64,000 bases of DNA from Petunia secreta (Eukaryota > Streptophyta > Magnoliopsida > Solanales > Solanaceae). The notes under the pieces are model-generated. The model saw nothing but the letters and a program-made list of their open reading frames with translations, was not told where the DNA came from and did not search any database. The stretch spans positions 20,713,501 to 20,777,500 of the forward strand of contig JARKIP010000021.1 in NCBI GenBank assembly GCA_029990175.1. Reading direction: 5' to 3'. Numbering within the stretch: position 1 is the first letter of the stretch; each line of letters begins with the position of its first letter. The translations under genes were made by a program, and so were the position numbers. Below are positions 43,712 to 56,487 of the stretch, piece after piece.

Positions 43712-45378
43712 GGGCATTGAATGCCCTCATTTATCACACAACAACCAGCTGAAATTGCAAGGAATTGAGAGCAAAACACTTGAAAAAAATAGTAAGTTTG
43801 AGAGTTAGGATTTAGAACCAAAAGCCTTCACATCAAAAGGTGTTTTGGAACATAAATCTTAAGGTTTCAAAGGTTAAATAGAGGTTCAAAGGGTCTGTCC
43901 ATTGCTGTTTGTGGCTGCACCTCACTGCTTGTGTTTGGTGTCATCGTGATTGCTTAGGAAATCTCTACACCTTTAGGTAAACACTTCTTAACATTGTATT
44001 TTGTTTCGTTTTGAATGTTAGCTGCTCCACAGGTTCTAAATGGCCTTGTCAAGGCCCTTGCAAATTTGAAACCAGCTCTGCCTTTATGCCTCTTCCATTT
44101 TTCATGTATTTTTGCTTGTTGCTCTATGTATTGTTGAAAAGGCAACTTATAAATAATTGGATAAAACAGGGAGCTAGTTGGCGAACTCAAATGTTTTGGA
44201 TTTTACAATTTGAACAGGGTGAATATTTGTTAAAATTGAAACTTTGACAAAACTGAAATGGAAAGCAAAAGTAAGTCAATAGTGCAAACAAGTTGAAAAT
44301 GGTACATGTATATGAACGTTTCCTGTTTCTGACATTTAGGCATATCTAGGATTTTAGAGATCTAGTTGTTATTTTTTAAAAAAAAAAAAAAATCTTTCAA
44401 GTATAGTTGAAAACTTTTAACAAATGATTAACAAAAGGATAATTACACAATTAGGCAAATTATAGGAAGTGCAAGCTACTGGATAACGTTAAAACTGAAA
44501 CTTTGCATAACAGAACCTGAAAGTTGTATTTAATAGACTTGTGAGCATAAGTCAATCTTTTATAAAGTTGGCTTTGCTCAAATACACCAATCTTTACAAA
44601 GTTGTACTTGATTATTTTAACACCTTTTATCTCCTATCACCTAACAATTGATTTTTTAATGAGCAGTTTTAAAACTCCTAAGTATTTTACAAGTGTAACT
44701 AAGGCTAATTTGAAATCAAGTAAGTAAATACGGGCCGTCAATGTAAATTAGTGTTTAAGTTAGGCAGACGATCATAACGTCTCTCTTACTTGGAAATGGG
44801 CAGAATTTCATATAGCCTAGTAATTTAGCCACTTTATTAAACTTTTTAGCCGAAAGCATTTAAATATAGAATATAATATATGTTAAGCAAAAAATGATTT
44901 TGTGATCTACTTATTAGGCTAAAAGAAAGCTAAATTGAGATAAAAACCAAATTATAAATTAACTATTTTATGAAGTCAATTAAATTCTTTCAAATTCGTC
45001 CAGTCCTCCGTGAGGTTGGACAGGAATGACGCTTTAAGATTTTCTGTATCAAAGTAAAAGTTCAAATTAACGGCATTAATATAACAACCATATTTAATAA
45101 ATTAATATTGCGATAATAAAGCAACTGTGCTTGGCACAGGACTCGAGGGTGCCTAATACCTTCCTGAGAGTCAACTGAGAACCTTACCTGAATCTCTAAC
45201 GCATACCATTAGACGAGTCAGAGGTGTTCCAAGGTACCTTTTGGTGACTTGGCACACCTTAAACTATGTCAAGTGCCGACTCCGAGTTTCTCTAAAATAG
45301 TTTTGTACCTTTTTGAACACCAGTCACAGCCTTTAAATAAAACTCCTCCGCAGTTAATTTTTTTAGGGCGTGACAGCT

Positions 45379-45396
45379 TGGCGACTCCGCTGGGGA
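45379..45396 (+). promoter_or_regulatory. Primer binding site of Ogre/Tat-like element 1
   Basis: TGGCGACTCCGCTGGGGA, three bases after the LTR. The identical 18-mer occurs at 61223-61240. From memory it matches the tRNA-Arg-type PBS reported for Ogre elements; the tRNA identity should be checked. Confidence 0.8.
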
Positions 45397-46381
45397 AAAT
45401 TTGTGAAAACTAGAATCTCTGGCTTTGATAAAATTGTCGCATTTTTAATTTATTAAATATTTGGTTGTTATATTCTTGCCGTTATCACATGAAAAGTTGA
45501 ATGTTACTGCTTTGATATTGTTGAACTGTATATAACCTGTCTTCTTCCGCAACCCTCTGAGTTTTCTGGAACACTGCACACATGCAACCAGTTTCGCTTT
45601 GTCGGCTGGAATTTTCTGTCGTGTCTTCAGGCACAAAAAGTTAACCCTGTTTTAGGAGGAGGTGCGTTGGGTTAGGCCGTTAGACGTTGTCGACCGGTAC
45701 CCCTGAGGCACTTCCAAATGACTGAATCATTAGATCATGAACCCATTGAGTCACCTAGAGTTTGACCAGCTCCAATTTAGGTCGAATTATCTTCATATCA
45801 TTGGATTTAGTGAGGTACGGTACCCCAAGTACTATACCTGTCTAGGCAGACTCCTTCTGTTCGAGTGGGCCTGCAGGGCCCAAGCATGCTATGTGTTGCA
45901 TTTAGAAAGGCGTTATGCTGACCGTTAGTCGGGGAAAGCGGACTTATTTGAAAAAAAAAATGAAAAAAGGACAAAAGAAAAGAAAATGAGGGAAAAGGAG
46001 ATTGTTTTTAAGAGGGGCAATTTCAGATTTTTCAGAAATTTTGAGTCAATTTCTCATGCCGTTATAACAACCAAGTTCATGTAAATTCAATCCCAATTTT
46101 TGTGTCACTGTCGTAGCCAATTTTTAACTTTTTTAAAAAAAAAGGGAAAAAAGAAAAAAAAGAGAGAGTATCGGCAAGTATATTTAGTGTCGTTATAATG
46201 GAAAATTTTTCAAAAGAAAATGAAGGATTTTTTTTTTTTTTTGGTTATTGTTATTGTCCGGGCTAGTCAATAGTGTAAATATTTTTGTTGGGTTTGGCCT
46301 CCCCTTTTCAAATTATTCAACAATTGTCCAAGTTTGCATAGTCCTAATTTGTATTTTTATATATATAAAAAAAAAGGTGAC
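45397..46381 (+). other. Leader of Ogre/Tat-like element 1
   Basis: Untranslated region between the PBS and the first ORF, with A-rich and T-rich tracts. No coding region is recognised. Confidence 0.6.
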
Positions 46382-47870
46382 ATGGCTGCATTGTCGTCTA
46401 GAGTAGGGAAGAGGAAATTTCCCGAGGGTTCTATGCCACTAGCCATTAGGATGGTTGATGAGGCACCTCTCGATTTGAGGAACTGGTGGTATAATATGAA
46501 CGATTCAAACCAAATGAATGTCAATGGTAGGATGGGTGAGATGTCGCATCTTTTAAGACCCGGGTTTCCCCCGCGCCGGGAACTAATTAATGTCTTGATT
46601 CAGCATTGTGAGCCGTCTCAAAACACCTTTGTATTCCATGGTTTCGAGATGACCCCCACATTAGAGGAGATTGCAGGATTAATTAAGAAAGAGTTGGGCA
46701 AGCAATGCATAGTGCCTCGATTTGTACGTAGGGAGGAGTTCTTGACATACATGCATCTGCGCCAGGATACACAGATTGATGTATCGTCAGGATTTATCAG
46801 TTTGGACTATCTTTTTGCTCGTTATGGGAAAGCTGATGGTAACATGACATATCTACTAGAGTTCGACCCCAAATAGGGGCATAAGGAGTGGCTTACATTC
46901 AGGGCAAATGCATTTGTTCTCGCTTTCTTAGGTACTATGGTCTTTCCGTCGGGAAATGGACAAAATATCTATCTATCTCAGCTGGGTGATGAAAGCTTTA
47001 TTTGGAGGACTGAGAGATTTCACTATTGTGCCCATGATTCTGAGTAGTATCTACCGTGCTTTGGCCCGATGCAAAGAGAGAAAGGACCGATTTTTCGAGG
47101 GTTGCAACCTGATGTTGCAAGTTTGGTTCATCGAGCACTTACTGGGGCGTTCTGACCCTGCACTACTCCCCGATGCGCCCAAATTCCATTTGGGCACCCA
47201 TCACTGGCGCATTAGAGATGTTGCCTTACCGGTGAGTGTGGATGATTGGACACAGTATGTGGAGGCGCTTATTTCAGAGAGCATCCGGTGGCAGGTTAGC
47301 TGGTTCCCTTCGGGAGAGGTAGTTTATGGTTGTGTCGATTATGATAGCAGGAACCATCCATTTCTTGTACTTTTTGGCCATAGAGGTACTGAGCCTTATT
47401 TCCCTACACGTGTGCTGCGACAGTTGGGGCGTGTTCAGGATGTCCTAAGGGTTGAGGACATGAGTAGGTACTCCTTCGAGCCTATTACTTTTGAGTTCCC
47501 TGAAGCTAGGCAGTGGTGCGATCTCTGGAAGAATATGAAGAGTATGCCCCGTACCACACAGATCTCGGATCGATACAGGGGCATGGTCACCCCTGAGTAT
47601 GTTTTCTGGTATGGTCGGCAACATGTTTTTGTATCCCTGCCTACAAAGCCAATCAAAGGACCCTATGATGAGGAGTGCAAGATAGAGGTGAGGATGGCGA
47701 TGCACAGAGTAGATGTTGAGAAGGAGTACTCGGCTTTGGTCCACCGTCCACCAGTAGATCCCGAGGAGCCACCCGAGGAGGACCACAAGGAGCCACCAGA
47801 GGAGGATCTTGACGAGCCATTTGAGTTAGATCCAAAGGAGCCAGCTGAGGCAAAGCCCGGGATGCCTTAG
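46382..47870 (+). pseudogene. Extra ORF upstream of gag (DUF7745-like), broken
   Basis: ATG 46382 (MAALSSRVGKRKFPEG) starts about 165 codons resembling the plant DUF7745/ORF1 family seen upstream of gag in Ogre-type elements (PTLEEIAGLI, SGFISLDYLFARYG). TAG at 46874-46876 and a frame change near 46955 break it. The second half (46956-47870) continues with IYRALARCKERKDRFFEGCN, LLGRSDPALLPDAP and a long Trp-rich region, and ends in a Pro/Glu tail with EEPPEED-type repeats. The function of this ORF is not known. Its order before gag on the same strand is as in Ogre. The family name is from memory, so moderately sure. Confidence 0.65.
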
Positions 47871-48457
47871 CAGATATATATGGGCCGAGATGATGCAGCT
47901 AATTGCCTTTTGTCACTCACTTAGCATCTTGGACATGTTGTAGCTTTTCATTATGTATTAGTATTTTTATTTCGAACATTTGTCTAGTTTGTTTGTTTAA
48001 ATTTTTAGGAATACTACTATTGCCCCATGTTGTCAGAGGGCCGGTTATTGTAGTATTGTACTATTTCGACATTTATGAAAAATCAAAAAATCTAAAATTG
48101 TGTCTCTTTATTTTTTTTAATGCACTTTTCAATCTGATTTAGGACCCCTCTTACATTTGAAAAAAAAAAGAAAAAAAAATGAAATGATGAAATAATGAAA
48201 AGAGAGAAAAAGGGAGAGAAAATGGAAGGACAGAGAAAAAGAGAAGACGAAAAGAAATAAGGACCCGCTTTGTCTTGATTCGGGATGAGGCATAATGACC
48301 TTAGGCTTGTAGGCACGCTTTGATTATAAAATATGGTGTTTCCTAAACTGTTTTGCTTGCAGAAAAGACTAGATTACCAGTGATTTGGTGCAGCGCTCTG
48401 GCATCACCCCGTTCACACATAACTAAATCAAAGGGATCCAAAATTTCATTTGGCAAC
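47871..48457 (+). other. Spacer between ORF1 and gag
   Basis: Non-coding, with an A-rich tract at about 48160-48230. TTTTGCTTGCAG (ending 48361) looks like a splice acceptor just before the frame that enters gag, so gag could be translated from a spliced RNA; this is inference. Confidence 0.4.
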
Positions 48458-51400
48458 ATGGCAACTGAAGGAGATAAATCTGATGCCGGTTCCGAGGAAA
48501 ATGAGAGGACGACAGAAGAGGCCCTGCCTCTGAAGCAATTCTTGGTAGACATGCATCATGCGATAACCACGGGACGGGCACCTCCTCCCATGCCAAACCT
48601 CCTAGATGGGCTTGTGCCAACAGCTAGCCAACGAGCACCAGGCACATCTACGGCGGTCGAGGATCCGACCTATCCCCCTGGTTTTGGCACTAGCCATGGT
48701 CCAACAAAAGAAGCTGAAGTGCGGCCTCATGCGCCGCCCCCACCACCTCCACCTCAAGGGCAGTATGGACAACATCCACCACAGGGGCAGTATGGTCCAC
48801 CCCCACCACAGAGACAGTATGGCCCACCTTTCCCACATGTTCTAATTTTTCGAGGCCCATCTAGGCCTGCTATGGCCAGGTCCAACAGCGAACCGCATCT
48901 CCAGGCTGGGGATCATCATTATGATCAACACCATGAACCCAATTTTCGACACAGTGACTCATATGATCAGGGGTTCCATCGCGAGTCTCAAGTTGAGGTT
49001 GATCGATCGGGAAAGCTTGATGAGAGCGAGGTTCTGAGAAAGGTGAAGGGCCTAGAACAAGCAGTAAGGAACATTCAAGGATACGGAGATCATACTAACA
49101 TCTCTTTCAAGGATCTTTGCCCCTATCTCGGATTGCAATTGCCAGAGGGGTTCATAGTGCCAAAGTTCGATTTATACACTGGGCAAGGAGACCCAAGAGT
49201 TCATATGAAGACCTACTGCAACAAAATGAGAGGGGTCAAGAAAGACAAACTGTTGATAGCATACTTTTCTGAAAGCTTGGGGGGTGCAGCTGCCGAATGG
49301 TTCATGAGGCAGGATTTAACTAAATGGTTGTCATTTGAGGATATGGCGCAGGCATTCTACGACCAGTACAAGTATCACATTGAAGTTTTGCCATATCGAT
49401 CCTCTTTGGATGCGATAAAAAAGAAGACAAGTGAAAGCTTTAGGGAGTACGCCCTCAGATGGCGCGAGCAGTCCACTCGAGTGAGCCCCGCAATACCAGA
49501 CGATGACATGGTTCGTTTGTTCATTGAGGCACAAGATGAGGCGTTCTATGGTGCATTGATCGCCGCCTTTGGAAAACCGTTTCGTGAAGTCGTCAAGATG
49601 GGAGAAATGATTGAGAGGGGAGTCAAAGCTGGTAAGATTATGAGCCAGACTGCATTGAGGGCGACTACACAGGCTGTGAAAACTGGGGCAGCAGGGTTTG
49701 GTAAGAAGAGGAAAGAGGATGTATCCATGGTTGGGTCAGGTCCGCAAAAGTGGAACGAGGAGCGATACAATCAACATAATTCATACCAAGCTCCACAAAC
49801 ACCCCCTTTACAACACTATTACCTGCCACAAAATGCACAATACTCCATGCCTCCACCCCAATACTCTGTACATGCAGCACAGCCATATGCTCCAACATCC
49901 TATCCGCAATGGCGTGCCCCAGCCCCACAGCCTACATATCACACGCACCAAGCTCCCCCTAATCATTATCAGGCTCCGCCAAACCCTACCTACCGACCAA
50001 GAGGTCCTGCAGGCTTTCGTCCAAGAGCTGAATTCAGGAAAGCCCGAGAGGAGAAAAAGAGAGAATTTACACCAATCAGAGAATCTTACACCAGTATCTT
50101 CGAGAAATTGAGAGCCTTAGATATGATAAAGCCAATTCAAGGAAACATGCAGCCCATTGGGAAAGTGGACCACTCTCGGCATTGTGAATACCATTCGGGC
50201 GCACCAGGACATGATACAGAAGATTGCTATTATCTCAAGAAGGCAGTGCAAGATTCGATTGACAATAACCAAATAGTGATCGAAGATGCAGAAACGCCAA
50301 ACATTAATCGCAATCCTTTGCCGGTCCACGATGTACACTTGGTGGGTATATGTGAAGGGGGATTTGAAGACGAATCCGCGAGGCCAATAGTGTCAGTCGA
50401 TGCTATAACAATTGGAGTGGAAAGGATGCAACCAATTCTTTCGGTTGTGCAGGGGAAAGTGGGGCATCCTATCCAGCTAAACAAGCCAGTATTGACATTG
50501 AGAGCCGTTGAGCGAAAGGAAGTGGTGGCTGAAAAACCAAAATTGGTGATCCAAAGGACCAACAAAAATGGAGAGGAGGCGGATTGTGTGGCCAAACCAA
50601 AGTTGGTTATAAGAAGAGCACCCTGTGAAGATGATCAAAACAAGCTGTGTGAGCCTGTTGTCATAAAGAGCGCACCTCAGATTCCTGTGAGAAACACTAA
50701 TGTTGTCCCATGGAATTATGACAAGGCATTGGTAACATACAAGGGAAAAGACGTTGTGGCGAAAACAACACAAGTTGGCGGTCTTACTCGTTCTGGGCGG
50801 TGCTTTACCCCGGAAGAGTTAAGAAAAGTAAAGCAGGCTAGAGAAAATCAGGGCCCCATCAAGGAGCCTGTCACCGAGAAGGAGACAGAGGAATTCTTGA
50901 AGAAGATGAAAGTGCAAAATTACTCCATTGTGGAGCAGTTGAGGAAGACCCCTGCTCAAATTTCCTTGTTGTCCTTGTTGATGCCTTCTGAGGCACACCA
51001 TCGTGCTCTGTTGAAAATACTGAATGAGGCTCATGTCTTCGAGAAGATGACCGTCAGCAATCTTGAAGAAGTCGCAAGTCGTATCTTTGAGGTAAACAGG
51101 ATCACTTTCACTGACGAGGAATTGCCAATGGAAGGCACTGGTCACAACAAAGCACTGCATCTGACTGTCAAGTATAACAATTCTTATGTCACAAGGGTAA
51201 TGGTTGACGGTGGGTCCGGTCTCAAACATCTGTCCATTGTCTACCTTAAAGAGATTAAAAGTCAACATGGACAAAATTCAGACAAACACCATGAGTATCC
51301 GCGCTTTTGGAGAGGAACGACAATCGATTGGTGAGATAGAACTGATACTGACAATCAGGCCCGTGGATTTTGCTATCGATTTCCAAGTTCTTGATATGGA

Positions 51401-52101
51401 TTCGTCTTACAACCTGTTGTTGGGAAGACCCTGGATCCATATGGAAGGCACAGTACCATCAACCTTACACCAGACTATCAAGTTTGAATGGAATCGTGAG
51501 ATGATCATGGTACATGGAGAGGGAGATTTGTCAATCTACAAGGATCCGTCTATTCTAGTTATTGAGGTCACTAATGATAGCCCAACTCTGATGTATCAAG
51601 CATTTGAAGCGGTCCATGTGGAGGAGGTTCCTGAAGGCAAGCCTTTACCCCAAGGAAGATTGTCAGAAGCAGCAGTCATGATGGCTACGGAAATGTTGAA
51701 GCACGGTTTCCAGCCCGGGAAAGGTCTTGGGGCAGCGCTACAAGGAATGTCGCGTCCAATTAGTCCACTTGGCATTCGAGGTACCTGGGGTCTGGGATAC
51801 AAGCCCACAGCTGCAGACAGAGCAAGCGCTAGGAAGATGAAGAAACAAGAATGGTCTCTCGAGAAGCCTGTCCCTTGCCTCGCCCAATCTTTCACGAGGT
51901 CCAACGGGGGCAGGTCTATTTCCAAAAATGCTGAGGAGACTGAAGAACAGAAGAAGCTACTGTCAGACCTGAGGCACGTCTTTGGTATCAACATGGTGCA
52001 AACTGGGAAGGACCTAGCAATGCAGAAATCCAGGACATTGGCCCTGATGTGAAGCTGAACAACTGGGAATCTACGCCTCTCCCCACTAGGAGGGGCTATT
52101 G
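48458..52101 (+). pseudogene. gag-protease-G-patch region of Ogre/Tat-like element 1
   Basis: ATG 48458 (MATEGDKSDAGSEEN) is preferred over the frame start at 48353, as it begins a typical acidic gag N-terminus. A Pro/Gln-rich segment (QGQYGPPPP repeats, about 48760-48840) is followed by the retrotransposon gag domain (PKFDLYTGQGDP, WFMRQDLTKWLSFEDMA, about 49150-49600). Next come a basic linker, a Cys/His motif (HCEYHSGAPGHDTEDC, about 50176-50226) and the aspartic protease (MVDGGSG at 51200-51220), where a one-base change shifts the frame near 51225. Then GRPWIHMEG and a G-patch (GFQPGKGLG...GLGYKP, about 51706-51815). A second frame change near 52015 follows. Gag packages the RNA; G-patch in this place is known in plant Ty3 elements. 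Confidence 0.85.
51703..51820 (+). other. G-patch motif after the protease
   Basis: GFQPGKGLGAALQG and GTWGLGYKPT give the spaced glycines of a G-patch, an RNA-associated module found in the same position in other plant Ty3 elements. Confidence 0.75.
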
Positions 52102-52292
52102 GTAGCAAGCTTTTGTCATCCTTTCTGTATACTTGGTTATTCTAAGGGTTGTAATCCAAGTATATTTATTTTTCTCGTTCTGATGTCAAACCCTTTTATC
52201 TTTCAAATTCAATGAAAAGCAAGACATTGCTTCTTGTCTCCTTATTCTATCTCTTTTCTTTCCTGATTTTTGTTTTTTATTTCTTTCTGTAG
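52102..52292 (+). other. Predicted intron between protease and RT
   Basis: Donor TTG|GTAGCAAG at 52102, then a T-rich stretch and the acceptor TTTATTTCTTTCTGTAG ending at 52292, after a long polypyrimidine tract. Splicing joins the frame ending RRGY to the frame starting YVSDG and removes the TAG at 52103-52105. An intron between protease and RT is a published feature of Ogre elements. Here it is predicted from sequence only. Confidence 0.65.
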
Positions 52293-55200
52293 CTATGTTT
52301 CTGATGGCCTTAATAACATGACATGCATGCTGAAATCACGCCTTGATCTAAACACACAGTTTAACTTGGTCTCATTGAACCAACCAAAAAGAAAGGAAAT
52401 TAATGATGAGAGGTGGAGTGAGTATGAAATGACAGTTGAGGAGGCAGACGACATGGAAGAGGCTGATACAGAAGAAATCTTTGAGGAAGAATATGATGAG
52501 GACAGAGCCGAGAGTGAAATAAATAGGGAATTAGAACAATTTGAAAATAAGCCTAAGCCCAATCTGGATGACACAGAAAATATAAATCTGGGAAGTGCCG
52601 ATGATGTTAAGAAAACCAAGATAAGCATGCACGCTGAACCGAAAGTGAAAGACGACATAGTCCAAGTCTTGTTTGACTATAGAGACGTGTTTGCTTGGTC
52701 ATATGATGACATGCCCGATTTGAGCACAGATTTGGTGGTTCACTAGTTGCCGATTAATCCTGGTTTTCCTTCGGTCAAGCAGCTTCAGAGGAAATTCAAA
52801 ACAGATGTGAGCAAGAAAATTCATGATGAAATTATAAAGCAACTATCAGCAAAGGTGATTCAATCGTTTCAATATTCCACCTGGTTGGCCAATGTCGTGC
52901 CAGTACCCAAGAAAGATGGAAAGACAAGAATTTGTGTTGATTATCGAGAATTGAACAAGGCCAGTCCCAAGGATAATTTTCCTTTGCCTAACATTCACAT
53001 TCTCATAGATAATTGTGCCAAACACGAGATCTAATCTTTTGTGGATTGCTATGCCGGATATCACCAAATCCTGATGGATGAAGATGATGCAGAAAAGACG
53101 GCATTCACCATGCCTTGGGGAACCTTTTATTATAGGGTCATGCCGTTCGGTTTGAAGAATGCTGGGGCAACGTACATGAGAGCCATGACAACCGTCTTTC
53201 ACGATATGATACACAAAGAAATTGAGGTGTATATGGATGATGTGATAATCAAATCGAGAACAGCAGAGGATCATGTTAAAGACCTCAGGAAATTCTTTGA
53301 AAGGCTTAGAAAATACAATTTGAAGTTGAATCCGGCTAAATATGCATTCGGCGTTCCAGCTGGAAAGTTGTTGGGTTTCATTGTCAGCAGACGGGGCATT
53401 GAGTTAGACCCTACAAAGATCAAAGCTATACAAGAGTTGCCTCTGCCAAAGAACAAGAAAGAAGTCATGAGTTTCCTTGGAAGATTGAACTACATCAGTA
53501 GGTTCATCGCTCAACTCACTACAACTTGTGAGCCAATCTTCAAGCTGCTGAAGAAAGATGCTGCAGTCAAGTGGACCGAGGAATGCCAAGCGGCTTTTGA
53601 CCAAATCAAGCAATACTTGTCAAATCCACCTGTGTTGGTCCCACCGGAGCCAGGCCGACCTTTGTTCCTCTATTTATCGGTGATGGATAATTTATTTGGA
53701 TATGTACTGGGGCAGCATGATGCCACAGGCAAGAAAGAGCAAGCCATCTACTACATGAGCAAGAAGTTCACGGATTATGAGGTCAAGTACACTTTGTTGG
53801 AAAGAACATGTTGTGCCCTCACTTGGGTAGCGCAGAAGTTGAGGCATTATTTGTTGTCATACACTACTTACCTCATACCCCGGATGGACCCATTGAAGTA
53901 CATCTTCCAGAAGCCCATGCCAACAGGAAGGCTTGCCAAATGGCAAATATTACTCACAGAGTTTGACATAGTTTATGTCACCAGAACTGCAATGAAAGCC
54001 CAGGCTTTGGTCGATCATTTGGCCGAGAATCCAGTGGATGATGAATATGAACCTCTCAAGACATACTTTCCTGATAAAGAGGTAGACACAATTGAGGAAT
54101 TGCCTTCTGACGACGAACATTATTGGAAGCTCTATTTTGATGGGGCCTCTAACTCCAAAGGTGATGGTATCGGGGCCGTTCTCATATCCCCGACAGGTCA
54201 TTACTATCCGGCGGCTGCACAACTTCGTTTCTGGTGTACCAATAACACGGCAGAATATGAAGCTTGCATCATGGGTCTACGCATAGCGATAGACATGGAC
54301 ATCAAAGAATTATTGGTGCACGGAGATTCAGACCTTCTAGTACATCAAATCAAGGGTGAATGGGAAACTCGAGATGGGAAGCTCATCATGTATAAGCAGT
54401 GTCTGGAAGATCTTTGCCAAAAATTTGATTCTATTGAATTCAGGCACATCCCAAGAATGCATAACGAGTTGGCCGATGCTTTGGCTACATTAGCATCAAT
54501 GATCAGTCATCCTGACCAAACTCATATTGATCCTCTCGAGATTCAAGTTCGGGATCAACGTGCATACTGCAACATGGTTGAAGAAAAACTTGATGGTGAG
54601 CCGTGGTACCTGGACATCAAAAATTACATCAAGAATGGGGAATACCCGGCACTAGCCGAGAGCAATCAGAAAAGAACCCTCCGCCGTCTTGCAAATAGTT
54701 TCTTTCTAAGTGGAGGGGTGTTGTTTAAGAGAACCCCAGATCTGGGACTGCTGAGATGTGTGGACGCACAAGAAGCCTCAAGAATTCTTAACGAGGTACA
54801 TTCTAGAATCTGTGGGCCACACATGAATGGCTATGTGCTGGCCAAGAAGATCTTAAGGGCAAGTTATTTCTGGCTCACCATGGAGTGAGATTGCATAGGG
54901 TTTGTGTGAAGATGCCACCACTGTCAAGTGCACGGCGATCTGATACACTCGCCTCCCTTGGAGCTTCACACAATGTCTGCTCCTTGGCCTTTCGCAGCAT
55001 GGGGAATGGATGTCATTGACCCGATAGAACCGAAAGCATCGAACGGGCATAGATTCATCTTGGTTGCCATTGACTATTTTACCAAGTGGGTGGAAGCAGT
55101 GACATTCAAGTCGGTAACCAAGAAAGCTGTGGTCGACTTTATCCATTCGAATATTATCTGTCGATTTGGTATCCCTAATACCATCATCACTGACAATGGG

Positions 55201-55869
55201 GCCAACCTCAACAGTCATTTGATGAATGAGGTATGTGAAAGATTCAAAATTTTGCATAGGCATTCCACACCTTACCGTCCGAAAGCAAATGGGGCGGTCG
55301 AGGCAGCAAACAAGAATATTAAGAAGATCCTTCGAAAAATAGTGCAAGGATCACAAGATTGGCATGAGAAGTTGCCATTCCCTCTTCTGGGTTATCGTAC
55401 AACTGTGCGCACCTCAATAGGCACAACTCCATATGAATTGGTGTATGGGACTAAAGCAGTCATTCCTGCAGAAGTCGAAATACCATCCTTGAGAATCATT
55501 ATTGAAGCTGAGATCGAGGACACTGAATGCGTCAAATCCCGCTTGGAACAATTGGCTTTGATTGACGACAAAAGGCTAAATGTAGTATGTTACGGCCAGC
55601 TATATCAGAAGAGAATGGCCAAAGCATACAATAAGAAAGTGCGCCAACGCAAGTTCAGTGAAGGCCAGTTAGTCTTGCAGCGCATCTTTCCACATGAGGA
55701 AGAAGCAAATGGCAAGTTTGCTCCAAATTGGCAAGGACCATATGTGGTGAAGAAGGTGTTTCCCAATGGTGCTCTATTCTTGACAGACATCGAAGGCACG
55801 ATGGCTGAAATGATTGTTAATGCTGATGCAGTAAAGAGGTACTACATTTTATGTTCTTGGGTGGAGTAA
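52293..55869 (+). pseudogene. RT, RNase H, second RNase H and integrase of Ogre/Tat-like element 1
   Basis: After an acidic linker (52293-52640) comes RT: VPKKDGKTRICVDYRELNKA (about 52906-52965), MPFGLKNAGATY, and the catalytic YMDD at 53230-53241. The first RNase H-like domain (about 53660-53890) is followed by a second RNase H with YFDGASN, NNTAEYEAC, HGDSDLL and NELADALA (about 54133-54490), the dual arrangement of Tat elements. Integrase has a H2C2 finger split by stops (about 54790-54930) and the triad in GMDVI, TDNGANLN and NGAVEAANKN (about 55000-55330), then a C-terminal domain. Stops: TAG 52744, TAA 53032, TGA 54886 and 54907. The element cannot make an intact pol. Confidence 0.88.
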
Positions 55870-56258
55870 CGAAAGTCTTTGTTTCCCTTACCAAGATAAT
55901 GTACCCTCTTGTTAGCCTTTGGCTTTGTATTGCTTTTGTAAACCCTTATTGGGAATCTTTGTAATTGCGATGAAATGAAGAAAAAGATCCAAAACAAAGT
56001 TGGCATTAAGTTGCTAGAGCTACGTCTGACCTGATTCCTCTCAAAATGATACGTAGGCAACCATTCAGATGCGGTCATATTAAGGAAAGTTCTAAAAGTT
56101 CCCTAGTTTCATATCTGAGGAAGTTTTAAAGTTGCCTAGTTTCATATCAGGGGATATTTCATTCTTTTCCCTATCTCACATCGACGCAAAGCTTGCCTCT
56201 AAGTTTGCGGCCAAAGTCAAAGAAAATCCAAAATCCGCGGTTTCTGCTAAACTGGGGC

Positions 56259-56317
56259 AGAAGTTTGTTTTTATTTTATTTTATTTTATCAATAAAATAA
56301 AATAAAAACAAACTTCT
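56259..56317. repeat. Perfect 27-bp inverted repeat (hairpin)
   Basis: The left arm 56259-56285, starting AGAAGTTTGTTTTTATTTTA, is exactly complementary to 56291-56317, with the 5-base loop TTATC. It would fold strongly in RNA or single-stranded DNA. The purine-rich word ACTGGGGCAGAAGTTTG overlaps its left edge. Confidence 0.95.
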
Positions 56318-56487
56318 ATTTTGTTGTACCATTCATTCATTCTTGAAAGGGGGGAAGATGCTCAAGGCGCCCTAAATTACAGGCCAAATATTACTTCCAA
56401 ACTCAGATAAATGTCCAATAGACCATTTTGGCCAATCTTGAGAATGTCAATCGAGCAACAGTTAGCTCAAAAATCATCATCAATGGG

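Larger units (their letters stand above)
41435..45375 (+). repeat. 5' LTR of Ogre/Tat-like element 1 (about 3941 bp)
   Basis: It starts TGTTAGATCCTTAGG exactly where the Copia frame is broken and ends GGGCGTGACA, three bases before the PBS. TATAAATA at 43704-43711 is a likely core promoter. The 3' part has the block GGTGCCTAATACCTTC...CTTACCTGAATCTCT (about 45149-45200), which recurs in the other long LTRs of this window. It contains a (TTC)n tract and a 103-bp duplication. Confidence 0.75.

Noticed and set aside
49331..52108. Many minus-strand frames of 60-170 codons opposite gag and protease
   Set aside because: They are the complements of a strongly coding plus strand and show no family resemblance.
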